This document shows positions 1 through 7,621 of a stretch of 8,506 nucleotides of DNA, piece by piece (position 1 is the first letter of the stretch; each line of letters opens with the position of its first letter). The notes below the pieces were generated by a model. It ran no database searches, was not told the DNA's origin, and was given only the letters and a program-made list of their open reading frames with translations. The position numbers and the translations under genes are program-made. Source of the DNA: Coriobacteriia bacterium (GTDB lineage Bacteria > Actinomycetota > Coriobacteriia > Anaerosomatales > JAENZW01); the NCBI GenBank assembly GCA_029858605.1, contig JAOUET010000073.1:1-8506 (forward strand), read 5' to 3'.

Positions 1-61
1 CTTCACGTCTTTGCTGCTCGAATCAACCCTCTTTCGATCCGAGCGAGCCTGAGTCGAGGAA

Positions 62-1594
62 TCAGTATAGCAGGAGCGAACTGCCCGTCCACTCGGGCGG
101 TCGATCGATACCCAGAAGCGCAAGTAGAGTCGGCGCTACGTCCGCCAGGATGCCCCCGTCCTTCAGCCGCTTCACTCCATCGGCCACGACGCACAAAGGC
201 ACGTCGGCAGCCGTATGCGCGGTAAAGGCCGAGCCGTCGGCATCCACCATTCGCTCGGCGTTTCCGTGGTCGGCCGTGACTATGGCCGCACCACCCCTTC
301 TGCGAACCTCTTCCACCACAGTACCCACGCCGGCGTCCACGGCCTCGACCGCCTTGACGGCCGCGTCCATCACGCCGGTGTGGCCCACCATGTCGCAGTT
401 GGCGTAGTTGACGATGTATACATCGGCTCTGTCGCTCTGTATGGCTTCGAGAAGCTTCGCGGTGACTTCCGGTGCGCTCATCTGCGGTTCCAGATCGTAC
501 GTCGCGATTCTTGGGCTTGGAACCAGCATCCGTTCTTCGAGAGGCTTCGGCGGTTCGGAGCCTCCGTTCAAGAAGAAGGTGACGTGCGCGTACTTCTCCG
601 TTTCCGCGATATGGAGCTGTCGGAGTCCCTGTTCGGCCAGAACGTCAGCCAGAACCCGCGTGGGCAACTCCTTCGGAAAGGCTACAGGTGCGGGAATCGT
701 TGGATCGTACTCGGTAAGGCACACGAAGTGCACCCGGGGGAATACGGGACGCGAGAACTCCGCGAACGTAGGATCGACGAATGCTCTCGTGATCTCGCGA
801 GCACGGTCTGGACGAAAGTTGAAGAATAGCACCGCGTCGCCGTCTTCGATGGAGACGGGCTTGGCGTCACCGGCAACGACAATCACGGGCTCCACGAATT
901 CGTCTGTAGCGCCTCTTGCATACGATTCCGCGACGGCGCGCGAGCCACACTCGTTGCGCTCGCCCTCGCAGAGCACCATCGCCCTCCACGCCCGCTCGAC
1001 TCGATCCCACCGCCGATCACGATCCATCGCATAGTAACGGCCCATGACGGTGGCAACGCTGCCGCGACCGAGCGAGACAAGCTTGTTCTCGACCTGCTCG
1101 ACGAAGCCTGCGCCACTCGTGGGCGACACGTCTCGGCCGTCGAGGAAGCAATGGACGCGAATCTCTTGTGCACCACGCTCAACGACCATTTCGAGCAGAG
1201 CGAACAGGTGGGTGATGTGGCTGTGCACGCCGCCGTCCGAGACGAGACCCATCAGATGCACGGCGCGCCCTTGGGAAACGGCAGCATCTATGCCTTCGGA
1301 CAGCGGACGGTTCTTCCGGATGCTCCCATCCTCTACCGCCTTGTCGATGCGCGTGAGCTCCTGGTAGACCACCCGGCCCGCACCGATGTTCAAGTGCCCG
1401 ACCTCGGAGTTGCCCATCTGCCCTTCAGGCAGACCGACCGCCAGTCCCGACGCGCACAGAGTGGTGGTCGGGAACCGCCCGAACAAGGTGTCGATGTTCG
1501 GGGTGTGGGCAAGCGAGATGGCGTTCTCGACACCGGCATCGGCAACCCCGAAGCCGTCCATGATGATCAGGCACGCGGGCAGATTCGTTGGCAC
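62..1594 (-). CDS. gpmI: 2,3-bisphosphoglycerate-independent phosphoglycerate mutase
   Basis: Interconverts 3-phosphoglycerate and 2-phosphoglycerate in lower glycolysis and gluconeogenesis. It is a cytosolic, metal-dependent enzyme of the alkaline phosphatase superfamily. The 510-residue product matches the usual family length. Visible motifs are the N-terminal metal site LIIMDGFG (Asp13), the phospho-acceptor site GQMGNSEVGH with Ser63, SDGGVHSH, FLDGRD, NFRPDRAREITRAF, ETEKYAHVTFFLNGG, NYANCDMVGHTG and TADHGNAERM. The frame stays open up to 1717, but I start at GTG 1594: the upstream extension overlaps tpiA and does not resemble the family, and a GAGAG SD lies 7 nt before this GTG. The gene begins 19 nt after tpiA stops, so it is probably co-transcribed with it. 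Cys replaces the frequent Pro or Gly in the NYANxDMVGH motif, a position that varies between lineages. The identification is very secure; the exact start is likely. Confidence 0.97.
   Translation of the reverse strand: MPTNLPACLIIMDGFGVADAGVENAISLAHTPNIDTLFGRFPTTTLCASGLAVGLPEGQMGNSEVGHLNIGAGRVVYQELTRIDKAVEDGSIRKNRPLSEGIDAAVSQGRAVHLMGLVSDGGVHSHITHLFALLEMVVERGAQEIRVHCFLDGRDVSPTSGAGFVEQVENKLVSLGRGSVATVMGRYYAMDRDRRWDRVERAWRAMVLCEGERNECGSRAVAESYARGATDEFVEPVIVVAGDAKPVSIEDGDAVLFFNFRPDRAREITRAFVDPTFAEFSRPVFPRVHFVCLTEYDPTIPAPVAFPKELPTRVLADVLAEQGLRQLHIAETEKYAHVTFFLNGGSEPPKPLEERMLVPSPRIATYDLEPQMSAPEVTAKLLEAIQSDRADVYIVNYANCDMVGHTGVMDAAVKAVEAVDAGVGTVVEEVRRRGGAAIVTADHGNAERMVDADGSAFTAHTAADVPLCVVADGVKRLKDGGILADVAPTLLALLGIDRPPEWTGSSLLLY
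64..91 (-). promoter_or_regulatory. Possible sigma-70-type promoter overlapping the gpmI 3' end
   Basis: On the minus strand TATACT (64-69) is preceded, 16 nt upstream, by TGGACG (86-91), which matches TTGACA at four of six positions. The -10 box overlaps the gpmI stop codon and points to whatever gene lies below position 1. The remaining 61 bases contain no gene I can support. A GTG at 4-6 opens a frame leading out of the window but has no well-placed SD. This is a motif match only, and such hexamers occur by chance. Confidence 0.3.
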
Positions 1595-1613
1595 GATGCG
1601 GCTCTCTATTGCG

Positions 1614-2381
1614 CTAGACGGCAGCTTTGACGATCTCGGCGAACGAATCCGCGTCAAGCGAGGCGCCGCCGACCAGCGCACCATCGATGTCGGGCTCGCC
1701 GAAGAACGACTTCGCATTCTCCGGCTTCACCGAACCGCCGTAAAGGATGCGCAAACTCATTGCCGCCGGTGGGCCGAACATCGCCCCCACCGTCGCGCGT
1801 ATGGAGCGGCACACGTCGTTCGCGCCCTCAGGGGTGGGCGTCCTGCCCGTACCGATCGCCCAGATGGGTTCGTATGCGACCACGAGCTTCGTTGCCTGGT
1901 CTGCTTCGATACCCTCGAGAGCGCCGCGAACCTGTTCGCGCACGAATGTATCCGTCTCTTCGGCATCCCGGGTCGCCAGCGACTCTCCCACGCACACTAT
2001 TGGAAGCATGCCTTCGGAGAACACAGCCTTGACCTTCTTGTTGACGGTCTCGTTCGTCTCTCCGAAGAACTCGCGGCGCTCCGAATGACCGACTATCACG
2101 TAGTCGCACCGCAACTCGGCCAGCATGCGCGGGGATACCTCGCCCGTGAAGGCCCCCTCTTCCTCCCAGTAGACGTTCTGGGCGCCGAGGCTTATCTGGA
2201 GCCTGTCGAGTTCGATAAGCGTGGACACCGACTTCAGGGCCGTGAACGGAGGGCATACCGCGACCTCCACCTGATCCCAGCTACCAGAGACCCTTTCCTC
2301 GAGGTTCTGCACGAGGATGGCGCCCTCGCCAGCCGTCTTGTACATCTTCCAGTTACCCGCGACGAGCGGTCGGCGTGCCAT
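1614..2381 (-). CDS. tpiA: Triose-phosphate isomerase
   Basis: Interconverts dihydroxyacetone phosphate and glyceraldehyde 3-phosphate. It is a cytosolic (beta/alpha)8-barrel, normally a dimer. The 255-residue product has standard length. Active-site residues are all visible: Asn10 and Lys12 in AGNWKM, His99 in VIVGHSERRE, and Glu171 in AYEPIWAIGTG. The flexible phosphate-gripping loop reads AIGTGRTPTPE, with Arg where Lys is common, and the phosphate-binding YGGSVKP is at 214-220. The ATG at 2381 is supported by a purine-rich SD (GAGAGGGGAG) a few bases upstream and by the typical N-terminus. It sits 40 nt after pgk and 19 nt before gpmI, inside the glycolytic run. There are no signs of damage or transfer. 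Confidence 0.98.
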   Translation of the reverse strand: MARRPLVAGNWKMYKTAGEGAILVQNLEERVSGSWDQVEVAVCPPFTALKSVSTLIELDRLQISLGAQNVYWEEEGAFTGEVSPRMLAELRCDYVIVGHSERREFFGETNETVNKKVKAVFSEGMLPIVCVGESLATRDAEETDTFVREQVRGALEGIEADQATKLVVAYEPIWAIGTGRTPTPEGANDVCRSIRATVGAMFGPPAAMSLRILYGGSVKPENAKSFFGEPDIDGALVGGASLDADSFAEIVKAAV

Positions 2382-2398
2382 CTGCCACTCCCCTCTCC

Positions 2399-2415
2399 CG
2401 CGGCGCAGGGCCGCG
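2399..2415 (-). other. GC-rich hairpin in the pgk-tpiA spacer
   Basis: A perfect 6-bp inverted repeat (CGCGGC / GCCGCG, 5-nt loop) fills the middle of the 40-nt spacer and ends right where the tpiA SD begins. It has no U-tract, so it does not look like a rho-independent terminator. A role in mRNA processing, stability or SD accessibility is conjecture; short GC-rich stems also arise by chance in such DNA. Confidence 0.4.
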
Positions 2416-2421
2416 ACGTGC

Positions 2422-3609
2422 CTACTTGTCGAGCAGTGCCTCGAGACCGGGCAGTTCCGAACCCTCCAACAGCCTCATGGATGCTCCGCCACCTGTCGAA
2501 ACGAACGTGACGCGTTCTTCCAGGCCGAACTTGCGCAAGGCGGCGACCGAATCGCCCCCTCCCACGACCGACACCGCGCGGTTGTTGCGCGCGACGGCCA
2601 GTGCAACCTCCCGAGTTCCGTTCTCGAATGGAGTGAGCTCGAACACGCCCATCGGTCCGTTCCAGAATATCGTCTTGGCCTGCGAGATCGCTCCCTTTAC
2701 CAGCTCCACGGTTGTGGGACCGATGTCGAGGCCCATCGTGTTCGCAGGAATCTCTCCTCGCCCTACGATCTTGGTCTCGGCGTCCTCGACCATCGCGTCG
2801 GCTACGACCAAATCCACCGGGAGAATGAGTTCCACACCTCTCTCGGAGGCCTTCTCAAGCATCTGCTTGGCGGGCTCGACCCAATCGGGTTCTACAAGGG
2901 ACTTGCCTACTTCGGCACCCATTGCGACCAGCAGCGTGAAGCACATTCCGCCACCTATGACTAGCGTGTCGACGCTCTCGAGCAACCGGTCGATGACGCC
3001 GAATTTGTCCGAGACCTTGCTGCCACCGAGGATCGCGACGAACGGGTGGCCCGGATGGGCGAGCATCTCGGTCAGAGTCTCGACCTCACGCGCGAGCAGC
3101 ATTCCTGCATAGGCGGGGAGGTGGGTCGTGACGCCGACGGTCGAGGCGTGTGCGCGATGCGCCGCGCCGAAGGCGTCGTCCACGTAGATGTCGGCGAGGG
3201 ATGCCAGCTCCTTTGCGAACTCGGGATCGTTCTCCTTCTCGCCGGGGCTGAACCGCACGTTCTCGAGCATCAGGATCTCGCCGTCTACCATGCGCTCCAC
3301 GGCCTCGGTCGCTTCCTTGCCCACCGTCTGATCGATGAACACGACGTTGCGGCCGACGAGACGCTGTAGCACGCGGCGCACCGGCCTCAGCGAGAACTGG
3401 GCGTCCGGCCTTCCCTTCGGCCTGCCTAGATGCGACACCAGTATGACTCGGGCTCCGTGATCGATCAGGTAGCGTACGGTTGGCAGCGACGCTCTGACCC
3501 GGGTATCGTCGGTCACCGTCCCCTCGCTCAAGGGCACATTGAAGTCCACGCGAACGAGCACGCGCTTTCCCCGGACATCAACCTCGCGAACGGTCTTCTT
3601 GTCGAACAT
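2422..3609 (-). CDS. pgk: Phosphoglycerate kinase
   Basis: Transfers phosphate from 1,3-bisphosphoglycerate to ADP, the first ATP-yielding step of glycolysis; a cytosolic two-domain monomer. The 395-residue product has normal bacterial length. The N-terminal substrate domain shows RVDFNVP (20-26), SHLGRP (59-64), LENVRF (115-120) and DDAFGAAHRAHAS. The C-terminal nucleotide domain shows GGSKVSDK (195-202), IGGGMCFT, WNGPMGVFE (316-324), GGGDSVAA (350-357) and STGGGAS (371-377). After the last motif the sequence reads MRLLEG, where I recall most homologues having an acidic residue in place of Arg. A GTG at 3624 is in frame, but the GGAGGGG SD lies between it and ATG 3609, so ATG 3609 is the start. 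It follows gap by 81 nt, and pgk after gap is the common order. Confidence 0.98.
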   Translation of the reverse strand: MFDKKTVREVDVRGKRVLVRVDFNVPLSEGTVTDDTRVRASLPTVRYLIDHGARVILVSHLGRPKGRPDAQFSLRPVRRVLQRLVGRNVVFIDQTVGKEATEAVERMVDGEILMLENVRFSPGEKENDPEFAKELASLADIYVDDAFGAAHRAHASTVGVTTHLPAYAGMLLAREVETLTEMLAHPGHPFVAILGGSKVSDKFGVIDRLLESVDTLVIGGGMCFTLLVAMGAEVGKSLVEPDWVEPAKQMLEKASERGVELILPVDLVVADAMVEDAETKIVGRGEIPANTMGLDIGPTTVELVKGAISQAKTIFWNGPMGVFELTPFENGTREVALAVARNNRAVSVVGGGDSVAALRKFGLEERVTFVSTGGGASMRLLEGSELPGLEALLDK

Positions 3610-3632
3610 GAGCCCCTCCGGCACCGAAGCTC

Positions 3633-3655
3633 GGGCGCGCCCGTCGGACGCGCCC
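3633..3655 (-). other. GC-rich hairpin in the gap-pgk spacer
   Basis: A perfect 7-bp inverted repeat (GGGCGCG / CGCGCCC, 9-nt loop) lies in the 81-nt spacer, about 11 nt upstream of the pgk SD. It has no following T-run on the minus strand, so I do not call it a terminator. It could protect or separate the gap and pgk messages, which are often differentially abundant in other bacteria; that is inference. Confidence 0.45.
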
Positions 3656-3690
3656 TCAAGCCTGCAGATCTTCCCGAACCCGATGCAACG

Positions 3691-4686
3691 TCAGCCGAGA
3701 ACCACCTTGATGAGGTCCTTGACCCGGTTGCTGTATCCCCACTCGTTGTCGTACCAGGACACGCACTTGACCATGTTGCCCATCGACATGGTGGCGCCGG
3801 CGTCGAAGACGGAGGAGTGCGGGTTGCCGATGACGTCGACGGAGACGATCGGGTCGGCCGCGTACTCGAGGATGCCCTTCATCGGGCCCTCGGCAGCCGC
3901 CTTCATCGCCGCATTGATCTCCTCGACCGTCGCGGGGCTCTTCAGCTCGGCCACCAGGTCGACGACCGACCCGTCCGCCGTGGGAACGCGCATGGCCATG
4001 CCGTCAAGCTTGCCCTGAAGATGCGGCATGACCAGCCCTATCGCCTTGGCGGCACCCGTTGATGTCGGGATAATCGACAGCGCCGCTGCGCGGGAGCGCC
4101 TCAGATCCTTGTGCGGCAGATCCAAGATGTTCTGATCGTTCGTGTACGCGTGCACCGTCGTCATGTACGCGCGCTCGATACCCCAGTTGTCGTCGAGGAC
4201 TTTGGCGACCGGAGCAAGGCAGTTCGTTGTACACGACGCGTTCGAGATCACACAATGAGAGGAGGTGTCGAGTGCGTCGTCGTTTACGCCCATGACAATC
4301 GTGACGTCTTCGTTCTTCGCCGGCGCCGAGATGATGACCTTGAGGCAGCCGGCTTCTTTGTGACCCTGCGCCTTCAGTCCATCTGTGAAGATTCCCGTGG
4401 ACTCGACGACCACCTGCACGCCCAATTCACCCCAGGGCAGCGCACCCGGATCCCGCTCAGAAAGGACTTTCACTGACCGGCCGTCGACCGAGAAGCTGTC
4501 CCCCTCCACATGAACGTCTTCGCCGAAGCGCCCGTGCACTGAATCGTACTTGAGAAGATGTGCCAGGGTCTTCGAGTCAGTCAGATCGTTGACTGCAACG
4601 ACTTCGACGTCCGGGTCACTCTCACACGCACGGAAGACAAGGCGCCCGATGCGCCCAAAACCGTTGATGCCGACCTTTATCGCCAC
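3691..4686 (-). CDS. gap: Type I glyceraldehyde-3-phosphate dehydrogenase, NAD-type
   Basis: Oxidises and phosphorylates glyceraldehyde 3-phosphate to 1,3-bisphosphoglycerate with reduction of NAD; a cytosolic tetramer. The 331-residue product has the family length. The Rossmann motif INGFGRIGR is at 7-15. Catalytic Cys152 lies in SNASCTTNCLAP, His179 in TTVHAYT, and the C-terminal signature is WYDNEWGYSNRV. Asp34 in VNDL and the LPHKDLRRSRAAA segment are typical of NAD-preferring glycolytic enzymes rather than NADP-dependent gluconeogenic ones. The start is GTG 4686: an excellent GGAGGAGGT SD lies 6 nt upstream and the protein begins MAIKVGINGFG. It follows whiA after 79 nt, the largest spacer but one in the block, so it could have its own promoter, although I saw no convincing one. 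Confidence 0.98.
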   Translation of the reverse strand: MAIKVGINGFGRIGRLVFRACESDPDVEVVAVNDLTDSKTLAHLLKYDSVHGRFGEDVHVEGDSFSVDGRSVKVLSERDPGALPWGELGVQVVVESTGIFTDGLKAQGHKEAGCLKVIISAPAKNEDVTIVMGVNDDALDTSSHCVISNASCTTNCLAPVAKVLDDNWGIERAYMTTVHAYTNDQNILDLPHKDLRRSRAAALSIIPTSTGAAKAIGLVMPHLQGKLDGMAMRVPTADGSVVDLVAELKSPATVEEINAAMKAAAEGPMKGILEYAADPIVSVDVIGNPHSSVFDAGATMSMGNMVKCVSWYDNEWGYSNRVKDLIKVVLG

Positions 4687-4708
4687 GATGCTACCTCCTC
4701 CTACGACA

Positions 4709-4723
4709 GGCCGCGCCGCGGCC
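4709..4723 (-). other. GC-rich hairpin in the whiA-gap spacer
   Basis: A perfect 6-bp inverted repeat (GGCCGC / GCGGCC, 3-nt loop) lies about 8 nt upstream of the gap SD, inside a nearly pure G+C stretch. There is no U-tract. Like the stems before pgk and tpiA it immediately precedes a strong SD; function is unproven. Confidence 0.4.
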
Positions 4724-4765
4724 GCGTTCCCCCACGGCGCCCCCGAGGACGCCGACCATGCCTCG

Positions 4766-5716
4766 CTAGATGCTCGAGCCGCCTCCCTGCCCAGCGTGCT
4801 CGGCCAACTGCTCGATACGACGGACCCTATGATATACCGCAGACTTGGATAGCGGCGGGTCGGCCAACTCTCCCAATTCGCGAAGACTCACATCTGGATA
4901 TTCGAGACGCAACGCCGCCAGTTCCTGCAACGCCGGCGGCAAACTCTCCAGACCGCGACTGTCGGCCAGCGTTCTTATCGCTGCTATCTGCGAGAGCGCC
5001 GCGTCCGTCGTCTTCTGCTGATTTGCCATCTCGGCGTTCACGAGCCTGTTGACATCGTTGCGCATCGACTTCAGGATCCGCACGTCCTCGGTGCGCAGCA
5101 GCGCACGATGTGCGCCCACGAGAGCAAGAAAGGTGACGATCGGCTCGGCGCCCTTCAGATAGACCGTGTAGAGACCACGGCGCGTGGTCACCTTCCCGGG
5201 AATCTCGAACCGGGCCATCAGTCCGGCCAAGTCTTCGGCTATCTGCTCGCCTTCTGCAGTGAGCTCGAAGTGGAAGTCGCCGTGAGGGTCGGCTACGAAC
5301 CCGCCACCTAGAAAAGCACCCCGAAGGTAGGCCACCGCACAACAGTCACGCCGCACGACTCGAGGCAGGACGCCTTGTGTCAGATTGAGCGAATCGTCCA
5401 GAATGCCCAGCTCGTTGAGCGCTTGTGGAAGCTTTGGCTGACTCGGCACGGTAATCAGGTAGTTGTTGGTCTTGTGGAGCACGCTGCGGCGCACGGTGAG
5501 CTCGGTCTTAAGGTCGTAGAGTCCGTGAAGCAGCTTGATGGTCTTGCGCGCGACAGGCGCCGTTTCGGTCGCGATTTCAAGCCGAAAGCGCTCTTTGGCG
5601 GTTATGTGCAACGTGCCCTCAACGCGCACAAGAGCTGCGAGTTCGGCCTTGAGGCAACACTGCCGGCGGGGTTCCACCCTGGACAGTTCTTCTTTGACCT
5701 CTGCGGTAAACGACAT
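4766..5716 (-). CDS. whiA: DNA-binding protein WhiA
   Basis: WhiA is a transcription factor found in Gram-positive bacteria. It is required for sporulation septation in Streptomyces and affects cell division and chromosome segregation in Bacillus. The product has 316 residues, the usual length. The N-terminus begins MSFTAEVKEEL. The middle is the degenerate LAGLIDADG homing-endonuclease-like fold, with YLRGAFLGGG at 130-139 and FVADPHGDFHFEL. It is followed by MRNDVNRLVNAEMAN (218-232) and a C-terminal helix-turn-helix around 277-303 containing SLRELGELADPPLSKSAVYHRVRR. The ATG lies 3 nt after the yvcK stop, with a purine-rich GAGGT sequence inside the yvcK end, so translation is probably coupled. 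rapZ-yvcK-whiA is a conserved trio. The identification is firm; targets in this organism are unknown. Confidence 0.97.
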   Translation of the reverse strand: MSFTAEVKEELSRVEPRRQCCLKAELAALVRVEGTLHITAKERFRLEIATETAPVARKTIKLLHGLYDLKTELTVRRSVLHKTNNYLITVPSQPKLPQALNELGILDDSLNLTQGVLPRVVRRDCCAVAYLRGAFLGGGFVADPHGDFHFELTAEGEQIAEDLAGLMARFEIPGKVTTRRGLYTVYLKGAEPIVTFLALVGAHRALLRTEDVRILKSMRNDVNRLVNAEMANQQKTTDAALSQIAAIRTLADSRGLESLPPALQELAALRLEYPDVSLRELGELADPPLSKSAVYHRVRRIEQLAEHAGQGGGSSI

Positions 5717-5719
5717 GTC

Positions 5720-6691
5720 CTATACGACCTCGCGAAGCGCTTCGAGGAGGCGGGCACCGTCGTGATGCAGAGGGTTGTCGCCGTCCGCCAGCTCGGCGGT
5801 GACCACACGCATGCCCATCGCCTCGATACGCTCGACCACCTCGGAACCGGCCGCCACCGGGTCCACCGGGTGCGGGCTCCCATCGTACCCCGAGACGGTG
5901 CTGACACGCACGGGATACGCGTCCGTATCGTGCACCAAGACGACGTCGAGGCCGCCCGCGAGGCCGTGATCGACGAGTGCGGTCACATGGTCGACCGCAT
6001 CCATCCCCGCCGTCTCTCCCCTCTGGTTCGCGACGTTACACACATAGACGCGCGTTGCCGAAGACTCACGCACCATGTCCGCCACACGCGCGACCAAGAA
6101 GTTCGGAATGATGCTGGTGAACAGGCTTCCTGGACCGATGACGATAACGTCCGCATGGACTATCGCCTCGATGGCGGGTTCGTAGGCCGCTGGAAGTTCC
6201 GGATCGAGGGTCACATCGGCGATCGGTCCGTTGCTGACGGCGATGGTCGATTGCCCGCGAACCGGACGGCCGGCAGCGTCCACTGCCGTGAGGTGCACGT
6301 CCTCGAGCGTGCATGGCAACGCGTTGCCTCTGGCCCCCAGAAGCTCGGCCGCGAACGCGATCGCATCCGGAAAACTCCCTGTGATGTCCGTGAGCGCAGC
6401 GAGAACTAGGTTGCCCAGTGCATGGCCGGCCAGACCTTCTCCGTGAGGGAACCGGTACTGGAACAGGCGGCTCAACAAGGCCTCCGAGTCGCCCAGGGCC
6501 ACCAGGCAGTTGCGTATGTCGCCGGGCGGGAGCATGCCCAGTTCGCGTCGCAGCAATCCGGTCGATCCTCCGTCGTCTGCCATAGTCACAACAGCCGACG
6601 TATTGAACCCGAGTGCGATCAGGCAGGCAAGCACGGTCGGCAGCCCGGTCCCCCCACCGATGGCCGCCGCTCGTCGGACGGAGTCGCTCAC
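5720..6691 (-). CDS. yvcK: YvcK/GlmR family gluconeogenesis and envelope factor (CofD-like fold)
   Basis: Members of this family bind UDP-sugars such as UDP-GlcNAc and are needed for growth on gluconeogenic carbon sources and for normal wall synthesis (YvcK/GlmR in Bacillus, CuvA in mycobacteria). The fold is related to CofD, but genomic context and sequence place it in the YvcK group. The 323-residue product shows IGGGTG (11-16), MADDGGSTG (37-45), LPPGDIRN (54-61), HALGNL (90-95), GPGSLFTSI (187-195) and NVANQRGET (219-227). An in-frame ORF extends to 7237, but that part only shadows rapZ. The real start is GTG 6691, which overlaps the rapZ stop as GTGA and has a GGGAG SD about 5 nt upstream. 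This 4-nt overlap, and whiA starting 3 nt after its stop, indicate tight translational coupling. Confidence 0.96.
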   Translation of the reverse strand: MSDSVRRAAAIGGGTGLPTVLACLIALGFNTSAVVTMADDGGSTGLLRRELGMLPPGDIRNCLVALGDSEALLSRLFQYRFPHGEGLAGHALGNLVLAALTDITGSFPDAIAFAAELLGARGNALPCTLEDVHLTAVDAAGRPVRGQSTIAVSNGPIADVTLDPELPAAYEPAIEAIVHADVIVIGPGSLFTSIIPNFLVARVADMVRESSATRVYVCNVANQRGETAGMDAVDHVTALVDHGLAGGLDVVLVHDTDAYPVRVSTVSGYDGSPHPVDPVAAGSEVVERIEAMGMRVVTAELADGDNPLHHDGARLLEALREVV

Positions 6692-7614
6692 AGACGCTCC
6701 CGGTCCCTGCCTATGTCCCTGTGGCTTGTCGCTACGCTGTATCCGAGGTCGCGCAGATACTCGGCAGTCTCCTCGGCCAGTACGACGCTCCGGTGCATCC
6801 CGCCCGTGCATCCGAGCGCCACCGCCAGATGCGTCTTCCCCTCCATCAGGTATCCGGGGGCAAGGGTCGCGAGCAGCTCGTACCACTTTCCCAGGAACTC
6901 GCCAGTCTCTTCCCTGCCGAGGACGAAATCGCGGACGACCTGCTCGAGTCCCGTGCGTTCGCGCAGCTCGTGGTTGTAGTAGGGGTTCGGCAGGAAACGC
7001 ACGTCCATGACGATGTCCGCGTCCGACGGCACCCCGTACTTGAAGCCGAACGAGGTCACCGTGATCGACAGGGTGGAAGCGAGGTTTCCCGAGAAGAACC
7101 GCTCCTTGAGAACGCGGCGAAGATCCTGGGGGCGCAGGTCGCTCGTATCGACGACGAGGTCCGCGCGACCGCGGATACCGGAGAGTGCCTCCCGTTCCGC
7201 CTGAATGCCCTCGGCAACGGAGCCCGTTTCGTCGCACAGGGGATGCCTGCGCCGGGTCTCCTTGAACCTGCGCAAGAGCACCTCGTCGGAAGCCTCGAGG
7301 AAGAGTAGGTGAAACGTGACGCCGCCGTCGGCGAGCCGCTTGAGTTCCCCCGCTAGTTCATCGAAGAACGCCTGGCCGCGCACGTCGCACACGACGGCCA
7401 ACCGTCGGATGCGATTGCCGGGAAGAGCCGTGAGATCGACGAGTTGTCGGATAAACGAAGGTGGAAGGTTGTCGATGCAGAAGTATCCGAGGTCCTCGAA
7501 CGTATGGATCGTCTCAGAGCGGCCCGCACCCGACATGCCCGTGATCACGACCAATTCGGGCATCCGCGACTCGGCGCTGCCCCCAGAAACAGGTTCGCTC
7601 TCGTCGGTCACCAC
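6688..7614 (-). CDS. rapZ: RapZ/YvcJ family P-loop nucleotide- and RNA-binding protein
   Basis: In E. coli RapZ binds small RNAs to control glucosamine-6-phosphate synthase. Gram-positive YvcJ hydrolyses nucleotides, and its RNA partners are less clear. The 308-residue product has an N-terminal P-loop, GMSGAGRS at 26-33, with Arg in place of the classical Lys; I recall this from actinobacterial homologues. It then shows FEDLGYFCIDNLPP, LFLEASDEVLLRRFKETRRRHPL and ADLVVDTSDL. The conserved C-terminal domain shows SFGFKYG, DVRFLPNPYY and GCTGGMHRSV (268-277), ending near HRD (298-300). Start choice: GTG 7614, directly followed by a second GTG, has an AGGGGG SD. ATG 7563 would give a more typical 291 residues but has a poor SD, so the first 17 residues are uncertain. 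It follows the small ORF at 7622-7717 by 7 nt. uvrC, a frequent upstream neighbour, is absent here. Confidence 0.96.
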   Translation of the reverse strand: MVTDESEPVSGGSAESRMPELVVITGMSGAGRSETIHTFEDLGYFCIDNLPPSFIRQLVDLTALPGNRIRRLAVVCDVRGQAFFDELAGELKRLADGGVTFHLLFLEASDEVLLRRFKETRRRHPLCDETGSVAEGIQAEREALSGIRGRADLVVDTSDLRPQDLRRVLKERFFSGNLASTLSITVTSFGFKYGVPSDADIVMDVRFLPNPYYNHELRERTGLEQVVRDFVLGREETGEFLGKWYELLATLAPGYLMEGKTHLAVALGCTGGMHRSVVLAEETAEYLRDLGYSVATSHRDIGRDRERL

Positions 7615-7621
7615 GGGCCCC

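Noticed and set aside
1..6. GTGAAG at the left edge as the start of the next minus-strand gene
   Set aside because: The nearest SD-like sequence (AGAGGG) is about 20 nt away, too far, and no codons beyond the second are visible to judge.
215..829. 204-codon plus-strand ORF opposite gpmI
   Set aside because: Antisense shadow of the conserved catalytic part of gpmI; no motif or SD support.
1595..1717. N-terminal extension of gpmI to an upstream in-frame start
   Set aside because: The 41 extra residues overlap tpiA in another frame, do not resemble the family, and GTG 1594 has a well-placed SD giving the standard length.
1386..2510. 374-codon plus-strand ORF opposite tpiA and gpmI
   Set aside because: It lies antisense to well-identified tpiA and gpmI, has low-complexity Arg/His/Pro-rich composition, no recognisable motif and no SD context. 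Such shadows are expected in GC-rich DNA.
4766..5716. WhiA as an active LAGLIDADG homing endonuclease
   Set aside because: The fold is related, but the gene sits in the conserved yvcK-whiA context with a C-terminal helix-turn-helix, and the family is known to have lost nuclease function.
5375..6409. 344-codon plus-strand ORF opposite whiA and yvcK
   Set aside because: Antisense to two conserved genes, with His/Arg-rich composition typical of a reversed high-GC frame and no family resemblance.
6692..7237. N-terminal extension of yvcK by 182 residues
   Set aside because: It entirely overlaps rapZ, is Arg/Gly-rich shadow sequence, and GTG 6691 gives the family length with a GTGA overlap.
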